A stretch of DNA of 38,910 bases, from contig JAHQWI010000089.1 of NCBI GenBank assembly GCA_029856085.1, positions 1-38,910 of the forward strand, in the 5' to 3' direction. The DNA comes from Promethearchaeia archaeon. Its GTDB lineage: Archaea > Asgardarchaeota > Lokiarchaeia > Sigyniarchaeales > SOKP01. Below the pieces are notes generated by a model. That model was not told the DNA's origin. It saw only the letters and a program-made list of their open reading frames with translations, and did no database searches. Position 1 is the first letter of the stretch, and each line of letters begins with the position of its first letter. A program made the translations under genes and the position numbers. Below are positions 26,773 through 37,275 of the stretch, piece after piece.

Positions 26773-29700
26773 TTAATATGCTTTCATTTTTATCTTTCTG
26801 ATTTTTGTCGGGATCTTTGAATCTCCTAATTTACTTATTTTTTTTGTAAATGCTGTTATTTTTTCCGCAAATTTTTTTCCTTCACTTGCAGAGATTTGGT
26901 GAATCTCTAATCTCTCTTCTTCAATTCCAATCTTTCGCAATAGGGTTTTTAAATGATCCATTCTCAAATAAGCTTTTTCATTTCCACTAATATAATGACA
27001 ATCACCTATATGACAACCGGAGATAAAAACTCCATCAGCACCATTTAAAAAAGCTCTTAAAATATAACTCTTAGACATTCCTCCAGAACACATTGTTCTG
27101 ATAACTCTCACATTTGGAGGATATTGATAGCGACTGACACCTGCTAAATCTGCTCCAGCATAACTACACCAATTACAAAGAAATGCAACTATTTTAGGCT
27201 TACTCTCCTCAGTTAATGATTTTACCGCTTCATTAACCATTGGGTTAATCTGTTTACTTCCATAATGATTCATAATAATTGCAGATGTTGGACATTCGGC
27301 AAAGCACGTTCCACATCCTTTACAAACAGTCTTAATAACTTGAGCTTTTTTTATACTTTCTGTAAATAATCCCATAGGCTTAATAAAATCATATAATTGG
27401 ATAGCATTATAAGGACAGATTTCAACACATTTTCCTCATCCTATACATTTTTTTTCATCTATATAAGAAGTAATGCCTTCGGTTTTTAACATATCTTTAG
27501 ATAATATAGTTACGGCTCTTGATGCTGCTGAAATAGCTTGTGCGATACTCTCTTTTATATTTGCTGTTCCTCTTGCAGTTCCACATAAAAACACTCCATC
27601 TGTTGCAAAATCAGATGGTCTTAATTTAACATGAGCTTCTAAAAAGAAATTATCTTCATTTAAGGGAACTTTTAATATCTTGGCGAGATCAGAGTTTTCC
27701 TTGGGGGCAATAATCCCTGTACTTAATACAACTAAATCGGTATTAAATTTCAGCTCTCCAATATCGGATCTGCTTAATAAAACATTTAATGATTCATTTA
27801 TTACCTTCACTTCCGGAGGTTTATCTTCATTGAATCTAAGAAAGATTATCCCTTTATCTCTAGCTAGATTATAGTATTTTTCTTTAAAGCCATAAGTCCT
27901 AATATCACGGAATAAAATAATAATGTTAATATCTGGATTAAGTTCCTTCGTTTTCAAGGCATTTTTTATTGCTTCAGAACAACATATTCTACTACAATAG
28001 GGATGCTCTTCATTTCTAGAGCCAACACATTGTATCATAACCATTGATCTTATGTTTTTTAGTTTCTTTTCATCGGTAAAAAGAATATTTTCAAGTTTTG
28101 ATTGAATTATAATTCTATCATCTTGTCCAAACAAAAATTCATTATCTTCTGGCTGATATTCTTTTGCTCCAGTAGCCACAATAATAATCCCATGATTAAA
28201 ACTTGTTTGTATTTTTTCTTTGCTATAAATAATATTAGTAGTAAAATTACCAATATATCCGCTAATAGAAGTAATTTGAGCATCTAGAAAAACATTTATT
28301 AATTTATGATTATCAGTTTTTTCAATTAATTCTTTTATAAATATTTGAACATCATCGCTCTCTAAAGAACTAAAAATATTATTTGAGTAACCACCTAATC
28401 TATTATTTTTCTCTACGAGATATACTTCATATCCTTGTTCTGCCAAATTCAATGCCGCAGTCATCCCAGCAACGCCCCCTCCTATTATTATACCCTTATG
28501 AGTAACTTTAACTTTCTGTTCCTCCAAAGGAATTAAATTTCGAACTTTAGCAACAGAAATTCTTACTAAGTCTTCAGCTTTTTCAGTTGCGGCTTCAGGT
28601 TCATGCATATGCACCCAAGAACATTGATCCCTAATATTTGCCAAATCAAATAAATATTTGTTTAAACCTGCTTCTCTAATAGTAGCTTGGAACAATGATT
28701 CGTGTGTTCTAGGTGTACACGACGCCACAACCACTCTATTTATATTATACTCTTTGATTTTCTCTTTAATGTTAACTTGAGTGTCTGCTGAGCATGTATA
28801 TAAATTTCTTTCAGCATATACTACATCAGGTAAGGTTGCAGCATATTCAACAACTTCAGGAACGTTTACTACCCCTCCAATATTAATACCACAATGACAA
28901 ATAAAAACACCAATTCTTGGAGGCTCATTACTTATATCCAATTCTTCAGGAAGTTCTTTTTCTCTAACTAAGGTATTTCTCACATCAGACAAAAGGACAT
29001 TTACAGTCCCTGCTGCTGCACTAGCTTCAATAACAGTTTCTGGAATATCCTTTGGCTCTGAAAACATTCCACATACATATATTCCCTTTCTAGAAGTCTG
29101 GATGGAAAAAAAGGGATCTGTTTTACAGAAACCAAACTCATTCAATTTTATATTTAGCGTCCTAGCTAATTCTAGAGCACTATGGTGAGGTTTTGCTCCA
29201 ACTGAGAGTACGACTAAATTAAAACTTTCTTCTATAATTTTTCCATTTTCAGTTTCATATTGTAAAATAAGGTCTTTAGTATCTGAAACCTCTTTAATAA
29301 AAGATATTCTACTTCGAATATACCTTATACCATATTCATCTTTAGCTCGTTCAATATATTTATCAAAATCTTTTCCACAAGCCCTTATATCCATCGAAAA
29401 TATTGTTGGTTGAACAAGTTCCATATGCTCTTTTGCAATTACTGCTTCTTTTGTAGTATACATACAACATACAGAGGAACAATATTCTATTCCAATATGT
29501 CGATCTCTTGAGCCAATACATTGCAAAAATGCTATTTTTCTGGGAATTAATCCATCAGAAGGTCTGATTATCGTCCCAGAAAATGGGCCACTAGCACTTA
29601 GAATTCGTTCAAATTGAGTACTAGTTACAACATTGAAAAATTTCCCATAACCATAAGATTTAAGAGGTGTTGGATCGAACTCATCAAATCCAACAGCTAA

Positions 29701-30264
29701 AATAATCGCTCCAACATTAATCGTAATAATTTTATCCTCGAGAGTGTAATCTATGGCGTTTGCTTCACATCTACCTTCACATACTCCACATCCTATACAT
29801 TTATCTTTATCAATAGAATAAACTAAAGGCACTGCTTGAGGAAATTTTACAGATATTGCCGATCTTGTTGAAAGCCCTTCATTGAATATATCAATTGCTT
29901 CTACTGGACAAACACGAGCGCATAAACCACACCCTGTACATTTTTTTTGATCTAAAAATAATGATTTCTGTTTTATATGTGCTGTAAAATTTCCCGCTTC
30001 TCCCTCTACTCTCTCAACAGAGGCATTTATTAAAATATTTATATTCTCATGACGTCCGGCAGCGACTAGTTTTGGAGCTAGTATGCAGATTGAACAATCA
30101 TTTGTAGGAAAAGTTTTATCTAATTGAGACATAACCCCGCCTATACTCGTTGTGGATTCTACTATGTAGACTTTATAACCAGAATTCGCTAAGTCCATAG
30201 ATGCTTGAATACCCCCTATACCACCTCCAATGACTAAAACAGCACCAACTTTTTCCATTTTCAT
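26773..30264 (-). CDS. hdrA: HdrA-MvhD fusion with in-frame TGA (27436-27438) at a ferredoxin Cys; candidate selenoprotein, or two ORFs (27436..30264 HdrA; 26773..27375 MvhD)
   Basis: …SYIDEKKCIG-TGA-GKCVEICPYNAIQLYDFIKPMGLFTESIKKAQVIKTVCKGCGTCFAECPTSAI…FLCNWCSYAGADLAGVSR…; continuous frame over 1164 codons. Confidence 0.8.
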
Positions 30265-31031
30265 TCCTCTTTAATTGATATGAATTTTGGATAGATATCA
30301 ATAATTTTATCAAAATCAACTAATCCTCTTGATTTAAGACATATAATATGTTCTAATACTCTATTTGGTTCAACTCTGATTTCTTTTGAAATTTCAGGAA
30401 CAGATTTACTTTTATTTTTTATTTTCAATAAAATTTTATTGCGAATATATTCATCATAAATTGCTTGATCTAAAATCTTATCAAATTCCTCTTCAGAAAT
30501 CACTTCACCATATACATTTCCTTCTGTTATAATAGATCTCTTCCTTCCTATAAACACCCTTAATCTTATATCTGATAATGCTGATTTAATCACATTAAGT
30601 TCATCGGTTATATTTATTTTATATTTCTTATCTTTTATAGGGGAAGGACCTAAATCACGGATTTTTTCAGTAAATTCATTTACTACTTGAGCAAACCTAT
30701 TTCCCTCTGATGCAGATACCCAATCTAATATTAATCTTTCTGAGAATCCGATGAGTTTTAATAATTTATTTAACACACCTATCTTTATCTCTGCTTCATA
30801 ATTTCCGTTTATATAATGGCAATCTCCAAGATGGCAACCTAAAACCATAATGCCATCAATTCCTTTTAAAAATCCCTCAAGAATAAAAATAGGATCAATC
30901 CTTCCACTACACATTACTCTTATCACTCTAAGATTAGGAGCATATTGAATTCGACTCACTCCCGCAAGATCTGCCCCAGCATAGGAGCACCAATTACATA
31001 AAAAACCTAATATTTTAGGTTCATAATCCAA
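30261..31031 (-). CDS. MvhD-like hydrogenase delta subunit with C-terminal HTH-like domain
   Basis: ILGFLCNWCSYAGADLAGVSRIQYAPNLRVIRVMCSGRID…GCHLGDCHYINGN. The C-terminus ILLKIKNKSKSVPEISKEIRVEPNRVLEHIICLKSRGLVDFD is wHTH-like. Confidence 0.88.
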   Translation of the reverse strand: MDYEPKILGFLCNWCSYAGADLAGVSRIQYAPNLRVIRVMCSGRIDPIFILEGFLKGIDGIMVLGCHLGDCHYINGNYEAEIKIGVLNKLLKLIGFSERLILDWVSASEGNRFAQVVNEFTEKIRDLGPSPIKDKKYKINITDELNVIKSALSDIRLRVFIGRKRSIITEGNVYGEVISEEEFDKILDQAIYDEYIRNKILLKIKNKSKSVPEISKEIRVEPNRVLEHIICLKSRGLVDFDKIIDIYPKFISIKEE

Positions 31032-32690
31032 TTAATATCCAACTCCACATGATAATATTTCTGATATTATTTGTTCATCTGTAAAATGATGAATAGTTAT
31101 TGCTCCTACAGGACAACTTGCTCCACAAACACCACATGCCTTACAAAGTATTTTGTTTACTAAAATTTCCCCCTCTTGATTTTTAGATATTGCTGAAAAT
31201 GGACAAATTTTTATACAGATTTTACATTTTATACATATCTCTGTATCAACTTCAGCAGTAGCTCCCTCAACTTCTAGATAATCCTTTGATAAAAATCGGC
31301 TTGCTCTCGATGCTGCTGCATATGCTTGAGTGATACTTTCACGTACATCAGCAGGCCAATGTGCTGAACCACATACAAATATTCCATCTGTAGCAAAATC
31401 TACGGGTCTTAATTTAACATGAGCTTCTAAAAAAAATTTATTATCTTGCTGAGGAATTTTTAACATTTTTGCAAGCTTAGTTGAATCCTCATGAGCTATA
31501 AGAGGTGTTGATAAAACCACAAGATCATAAGGTATATTAATTATTAGATTTCTTAATTCATTATAAACTTCAACAACACTATTTTTTACTAATGGAGGTT
31601 TTTCAGGTGAGTATTTTACAAATAAAATTGCCTTCTCTCTTGCTTTTCTATAGTAATCCTCGTAAGTTGTTCCTTGCGTCTGAATATCTCTGAATAATAT
31701 TGTTATATTTGCATTAGGATTTATTTCTTTAATGAGCATAGCATTTTTTAAAGCAGTCATACAACAAATCTTTGAACAATATGGTCTTACATCATTTCGT
31801 GCTCCAACACATTGAATCATTACAATATTTTGGGCATTTACATTATTCTCTTTTAATAACTGCTCTAAGTCTAATTGAGAGATAACAGTTTTACCATTAT
31901 AGCCAAATAGACCCTCAGGAATCAGGGCTTTAGCACCAGTTGCTATAATTATGATTCCAGTTTTTATTTTAGAAATTTGTTTATTTTTTTTAATAGTTGT
32001 TTCGAAATTTCCTATAAATCCCTCAACTTTAACTGGAATACTTGAGGTTATAACATTTATATTTCTATGGCTTTCTACCATATAAATTATTTCTAATAAT
32101 TTTGAAGCGTCCACCTGAATGGGATACAACTTATTTAATAATTTTAAATTTCCACCTAATTCCGATTCCTTTTCTATAATAGTTGTTTGAAATCCCTGAT
32201 TTGCCAAATTTAGAGCAGCATGTATGCCAGAAATGCCACCACCAATTATTAGAGCAGATGGATTAATGTCGACTTTTATTTTTTCTAAAGGTCTTAATAA
32301 AATTGCTTTACTCAAACCCATTCGAATTAAATCTTTTGCTTTTTCAGTTCCTTTTTCAGGTTCTTTCATATGAACCCAAGAGTCTTGGTCTCGAATATTT
32401 ACCATTTCAAATAAATAAGGATTTAAACCTGCTTCTTGGCATGTATTTCTGAATAAAGATTCATGAGTTCGAGGAGTACAAGAAGCAACAATAACTCTAT
32501 TCAAATTAAACTCTTTTATTTTATTTCTAATCTCTGATAACCCAACTTCGGAACATGTATAAATATTGTCTGCGGCATAAATTACATTAGGTAATGTCTT
32601 TACATACTCTGTTATGCTAGCAATATCTAATACTCCTCCTATATTTGTACCACAATGACAGATAAATACTCCAATTTTTATATCTTCCAT
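31032..32690 (-). CDS. hdrA: HdrA (heterodisulfide reductase flavoprotein subunit A), C-terminal-type half
   Basis: IGVFICHCGTNIGGVLD, NRVIVASCTPRTHESLF, ALIIGGGISGIHAALNLA, VQCVGAR-type MIQCVGARND, two 4Fe-4S motifs (CIKCKICIKICP, CKACGVCGASCP). Confidence 0.95.
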   Translation of the reverse strand: MEDIKIGVFICHCGTNIGGVLDIASITEYVKTLPNVIYAADNIYTCSEVGLSEIRNKIKEFNLNRVIVASCTPRTHESLFRNTCQEAGLNPYLFEMVNIRDQDSWVHMKEPEKGTEKAKDLIRMGLSKAILLRPLEKIKVDINPSALIIGGGISGIHAALNLANQGFQTTIIEKESELGGNLKLLNKLYPIQVDASKLLEIIYMVESHRNINVITSSIPVKVEGFIGNFETTIKKNKQISKIKTGIIIIATGAKALIPEGLFGYNGKTVISQLDLEQLLKENNVNAQNIVMIQCVGARNDVRPYCSKICCMTALKNAMLIKEINPNANITILFRDIQTQGTTYEDYYRKAREKAILFVKYSPEKPPLVKNSVVEVYNELRNLIINIPYDLVVLSTPLIAHEDSTKLAKMLKIPQQDNKFFLEAHVKLRPVDFATDGIFVCGSAHWPADVRESITQAYAAASRASRFLSKDYLEVEGATAEVDTEICIKCKICIKICPFSAISKNQEGEILVNKILCKACGVCGASCPVGAITIHHFTDEQIISEILSCGVGY

Positions 32691-32695
32691 AAAAA

Positions 32696-34051
32696 TTACC
32701 TTTCAATTATTATTTCAGCTGCTCTTGCTGCAGCACTACTTGCATCTATAACTGACGTTGGGATATCCATGGGTTCCCTACATGCTCCGCATAAAAATAT
32801 ACCTTTTTTTGAAGTTATTTGAGGATGATAAGTTTCCCCCTTAAAGAAATTGTAATGATCAAGCTCAACTCCTAATACTTTTGCTAACTCTCCCGCATCT
32901 CTCTTAGGAACAATAGTATTTGCTAATATAACTATATCAAAAATTTCTTGTTTGATTTTAAACGTGTTTATATCTTCATAAATGACAATTGGGTTTTTCT
33001 CCTTATCTTCAATGATTTTAGCAACTTTTGCCTTAACGTAATTAAGATTGTAATCTCTAATTCCTCTTTTAATGTATTTTTGAAAATCTTTTCCTGGAGC
33101 CCTAAGATCTATATAAAAAATAGTGGATTTAAGTCCATTATCATGTTCATGAGCAATCATAGCTTCTTTTGTTGTATACATGCAACAACATGAAGAACAA
33201 TAAGGATTATTTTTAATATCTCGAGATCCTACACAATTAATAAATGCTAATTTTTTAGGCTCTTTCTTATCTGATGGTCTAACTAAATGTCCACCTAAAG
33301 GACCTGAAGCGCAAATTAATCTTTCGAATTCTAATCCCGTTACAACATTATTAATCCTGCCATATCCTAAACGAGGTATTAAAGACACATCAAACATATC
33401 ATATCCCGCTGCAATTATTATTGATCCTACAAAGAGTTCAATTTCTTTATCTTTTTGATCAAAATCTATAGCTTCTCTTTCACATACACTTTCACAAATT
33501 TTACAAGTTCCTTTTGTGAAAAAAAGACAATTTTCTTTATCAATTGTCATAATCGCGGGTACTCCTTGAACATAGTCGATATAAATTGCTTTTCGTTTCC
33601 TTAAATTCATGTCAAACTCATCATTTACCCTCATAGGACATTTTTCTACACATACACCACAATTTATACATCTATCTTCTTTTACATATCTAGCTTTCTT
33701 AAGTACTTTAACCTTGAAATTTCCAACATTACCAGATAGTTCTTTTACTTCTGATAATGTATGCAATGTAATTTTTGAATTATGTGAACATTCAGCAAGT
33801 TTCGGAGCTAATATGCATATAGAACAGTCATTAGTAGGAAAAGTTTTATCTAACTGAGCCATTCTTCCTCCTATACATGCATTTTTTTCAACTAATTCTA
33901 CATTTACTCCTCTTTCAGCTAAATCTAAGGATGCCTGAATTCCTGCTATTCCTCCACCAATAATTAAAACAGCACCGGTCTTTTCCATTAATCCATCTCC
34001 ATTTTTAAGCATAAATTTAATATTTCTTCTATTTTTTTCAATATAAGTCAA
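32696..34051 (-). CDS. hdrA: HdrA/QmoA-like FAD-FeS protein, N-terminal-type half; start probably the internal MEKTGAVLIIGG
   Basis: AVLIIGGGIAGIQASLDLA, QLDKTFPTNDCSICILAPKL, CINCGVCVEKCP, NCVGSRD, CCCMYTTKEAMIA. Confidence 0.92.
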   Translation of the reverse strand: MTYIEKNRRNIKFMLKNGDGLMEKTGAVLIIGGGIAGIQASLDLAERGVNVELVEKNACIGGRMAQLDKTFPTNDCSICILAPKLAECSHNSKITLHTLSEVKELSGNVGNFKVKVLKKARYVKEDRCINCGVCVEKCPMRVNDEFDMNLRKRKAIYIDYVQGVPAIMTIDKENCLFFTKGTCKICESVCEREAIDFDQKDKEIELFVGSIIIAAGYDMFDVSLIPRLGYGRINNVVTGLEFERLICASGPLGGHLVRPSDKKEPKKLAFINCVGSRDIKNNPYCSSCCCMYTTKEAMIAHEHDNGLKSTIFYIDLRAPGKDFQKYIKRGIRDYNLNYVKAKVAKIIEDKEKNPIVIYEDINTFKIKQEIFDIVILANTIVPKRDAGELAKVLGVELDHYNFFKGETYHPQITSKKGIFLCGACREPMDIPTSVIDASSAAARAAEIIIER

Positions 34052-34070
34052 CCAACTGATTAAAAAAAAT

Positions 34071-35321
34071 TTAATAAAGAAATAGGAATTTTCCCATAAA
34101 ACTTGCTAGATCCATTACTTTTATTTTATTTTTTAACTCTTCGTGATCCTCATTTGAATAAAGTTCATTAAGATAACATTTGAAATGCGTTAAGCACTTT
34201 GGACAAGGAACAATTAAATATTCTGCTCCTGTATTTATTGCTTCTTTAATACGGTTTTTCCTTAATAAACGAGAATATTCATTGCAGTTCATAAATCCTA
34301 CAACACCGCAACAATTGGCATCATCTTTGATATTATCCATTTCAATTAATTCAACCCCAGGAATCATTTTAATTAGTTCTCTTGGTGCGTCGTATAATTT
34401 ACCACCTAAACGCCCTATACGGCAAGAATCGTGATATGTAACTTTAATTTTTTTTCCCTGTGGAAATCTTACATTTTCGAGAATATTTTCTTGTAAAAAG
34501 TATTCTGAAAAATGCAGTATTTCAAAATTAAAATCTTTAATTACTTTTGGGTAATCATATTTCCAAGTTCTATATCCTTCAGCGCATCCAATTATAATCT
34601 TTTTAACTCCGGCATCTTTATAAAGTTGAACATTGTATTCTGCCAACTTTTTAAAAGTTTCGATATCCCCTCTTCCCCAAAGCGTGTCATGACCGCAACA
34701 TTTTTCATTTAATACAACCGGAATTTTATCTGCTTCATTTAATAAGCTTAATATAGTTTTTGCGGTGTTGGTATACTTAATTTCAAATTTATAAAGCATT
34801 TCTTCCATTAAGGGCAAGCATCCTACAAAGTAGGCAATTTCACCGGACTCACTTATTTTAATTTGAGTTCCTTTTAAAAAATCTAATTTATCTGGATGGA
34901 TAGATTTATCCGCCTGAATTTTTGGAATTATATCGAAAATTCCATCATGAGTTTCACATTGAGTCATTTTTGTTTTTTCTGTTTCATTGTGAAAAGATGC
35001 CTTTCGCAATTCTAAAATTAAATCAGGAATTCTTACACCTGCATTCTCTTGAGTCATTGGGCAATAAATTGTACATTGACCACACGTAAGGCAATTCCAT
35101 ATATTATGATTTTTTAAAACGTCTTCTATTGGTGAGAAAATTAAATCTGTTACTAAACTTCGGGGAGAAAAGATGTCTAGATGAGATAATGGACACACAG
35201 TATCACAGCGATTGCAGCTATAACAATAATTTGCCATGCCGATTACATTTTCTATTATTTCTCCTGAAATAAGATTATTTGATATATCAATAGATTTCAT
35301 GTTCGGAATAGAAACAAACAA
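34071..35321 (-). CDS. HdrC/HdrB-fused (HdrD-like) Fe-S protein with CCG domains
   Basis: CYSCNRCDTVCP, CLTCGQCTIYCP, then CCG-type NEKCCGHDTLWGRGD, ANCCGVVGF, VPCPKCLTHFK. Confidence 0.92.
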   Translation of the reverse strand: MFVSIPNMKSIDISNNLISGEIIENVIGMANYCYSCNRCDTVCPLSHLDIFSPRSLVTDLIFSPIEDVLKNHNIWNCLTCGQCTIYCPMTQENAGVRIPDLILELRKASFHNETEKTKMTQCETHDGIFDIIPKIQADKSIHPDKLDFLKGTQIKISESGEIAYFVGCLPLMEEMLYKFEIKYTNTAKTILSLLNEADKIPVVLNEKCCGHDTLWGRGDIETFKKLAEYNVQLYKDAGVKKIIIGCAEGYRTWKYDYPKVIKDFNFEILHFSEYFLQENILENVRFPQGKKIKVTYHDSCRIGRLGGKLYDAPRELIKMIPGVELIEMDNIKDDANCCGVVGFMNCNEYSRLLRKNRIKEAINTGAEYLIVPCPKCLTHFKCYLNELYSNEDHEELKNKIKVMDLASFMGKFLFLY

Positions 35322-35329
35322 ATTAGCAA

Positions 35330-35548
35330 TTATTTATCATCATAAAATTCAAAAAATCCACATTTAGAACATTGAAAACCGCTAAAAGAGGATGTACGTC
35401 TATAAATATAATCACTACATTCTAAAGTTGAACCACAGTTAGGACATATTTCTTCATTTTTGATATCTTTATTTTTTTTCTCTTCATTTTTGATATCTTC
35501 ATTTTTTTTCTCTTTTATTAACATGAATCCCTCCATATACTTTTTCAA
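35330..35548 (-). CDS. small zinc-ribbon protein
   Basis: ICPNCGSTLECSDYIYRRTSSFSGFQCSKCGFFEF (two CxxC), preceded by a repetitive charged N-terminus. Confidence 0.65.
   Translation of the reverse strand: MKKYMEGFMLIKEKKNEDIKNEEKKNKDIKNEEICPNCGSTLECSDYIYRRTSSFSGFQCSKCGFFEFYDDK
35451..35510. repeat. two direct 30-bp tandem units with one mismatch
   Basis: tcttcatttttgatatctttattttttttc / tcttcatttttgatatcttcattttttttc. Confidence 0.95.
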
Positions 35549-35961
35549 CTTTCAGTTTTCTAGTGTATTAAACTCAAAAATAGTATTGATATTTTTTTAT
35601 AAAAAATTTTCTAAAAATATTAATCACTATGACAAGAATAGTAATCATAATATAAAAGTTTTCACTCTTTATGCAGAAACTCAAACCTTTAATATAGAGA
35701 TTACTATATCATCATTTCCAATATCGGAGACTTTTGATTAATTAATAAATCAAATCCCCCATTATGATAATATAAATGATCAGAATAAGAAATTTATTTC
35801 CTTATTTATAAATCTTTTTAATAATTTTTTTAATATGTTTGAATAAAGATAAATCTGTTTTTCACTTTAAATTAAATCGTTAGCAAAAATTTCTATTACA
35901 TACAACCACTCTTATTTTTTCTTTTAAAAAATTTACTTTTAAAATTTTCAATTAAAATAAG

Positions 35962-37275
35962 CTAATGCGCAACACAGGATATGCAAGGGTCAAATGCTCG
36001 AATAACTGTCTGAATTTTTTTTTTAACTAAATTTATATCTCCAGTTTTATTGTATAATTCTTGAGCAAATTTTGTTATAATATCATTAATTATTGAAATG
36101 TTAATTTCAGTAGGGATGAAGATTTTTGCTTTTTTAATCAAACTATTATCATCTACGTAATAATGATGTAGTAACATACCTCTTGGTGCTTCAATAACTC
36201 CTACGCCCTCCGAATTTTTCAAAGAGGTAAGAGATGGGAGGATTATCCTCCTATTTAACACAGGCTCATCTAAAATTTTCAATCCTTGTTGAGATTCAAA
36301 GTACATTTCTAATAACCTAAGAAAGTTAGCGAATAAAACCCCATTTTGCCAAGATTTATCAAAATATTCAAGATATGTATTGATATTATCAATTTCATAA
36401 TTTTCGGTAATTTTATATCGGGAAATAGGACCAACTAAAAATCTTTTACTTTTATCAAAATGGAAATCAATTCCTCTAAGATTGATATCCTTTTCAAAAT
36501 AGGAAGAATAGTTTTTTTCTGCGAATTCGATTGAATTTCTTTCATTTTCTTTAATTTTTAAGGTCCCCCTGTATCTATCAAAATTATCGAAGTTATTTAA
36601 ACCCAAATACATTACATTTGGGAGATCATATTCTTTGGGAGGAACATGATTGGAAAATACATCAATAAATTTCTCAATTATCCATTCCAAATTGATTATA
36701 GCCCTTTGAAAATATTTTCGCGCTATAGAAATATTTTTTCGAGAAGGTAAATAAATAAGTCCTCCTGGAATTGGAGTAATTAAATGAACAGATCTTCCGC
36801 CAAAAATTCTTTCGATCTCGTTGCCTATTTTAATTAATTCATATACATTTGTCGTTAATTGAGAGTCATATCTGATCAATTCGTACGGAGAGAATGGTTT
36901 TTGACTAATCTCAAAAATTTGAAAAAGATCCGGTAAGGATTGGAAGAAAAAATGCATAGTATGTGATTTAATTAATTCTCCAAATAGTAATAGATACCTT
37001 AAAAGAATAGATTGTTCTGGTACAGCTATTTCAAACATATTTTCTATTGCTTTACAGCTAGCAATTGTTTGAGATGCATAACATAAACCACATATCCGAG
37101 ATACAATTTTAGGAACGTCGTTTAGTTTTTTTCCAATTAAAAAGCTTTCAAATCCTCGATTTGATCCAATTTCGAAATCAACACTTGAGATTTCATCGTT
37201 CTGAACTAAAATCTTTACAGTTCCGTGGCCCTCAACACGAGTACATACATCCACTATTTTTAACAGTACTATCAC
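35962..37275 (-). CDS. mvhA: [NiFe] hydrogenase large subunit, group 3 (MvhA/VhuA-like)
   Basis: RVEGHGTVKI, RICGLCYASQTIASCKA (L1 variant), C-terminal FDPCISCVAH (L2). Confidence 0.92.
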   Translation of the reverse strand: MIVLLKIVDVCTRVEGHGTVKILVQNDEISSVDFEIGSNRGFESFLIGKKLNDVPKIVSRICGLCYASQTIASCKAIENMFEIAVPEQSILLRYLLLFGELIKSHTMHFFFQSLPDLFQIFEISQKPFSPYELIRYDSQLTTNVYELIKIGNEIERIFGGRSVHLITPIPGGLIYLPSRKNISIARKYFQRAIINLEWIIEKFIDVFSNHVPPKEYDLPNVMYLGLNNFDNFDRYRGTLKIKENERNSIEFAEKNYSSYFEKDINLRGIDFHFDKSKRFLVGPISRYKITENYEIDNINTYLEYFDKSWQNGVLFANFLRLLEMYFESQQGLKILDEPVLNRRIILPSLTSLKNSEGVGVIEAPRGMLLHHYYVDDNSLIKKAKIFIPTEINISIINDIITKFAQELYNKTGDINLVKKKIQTVIRAFDPCISCVAH

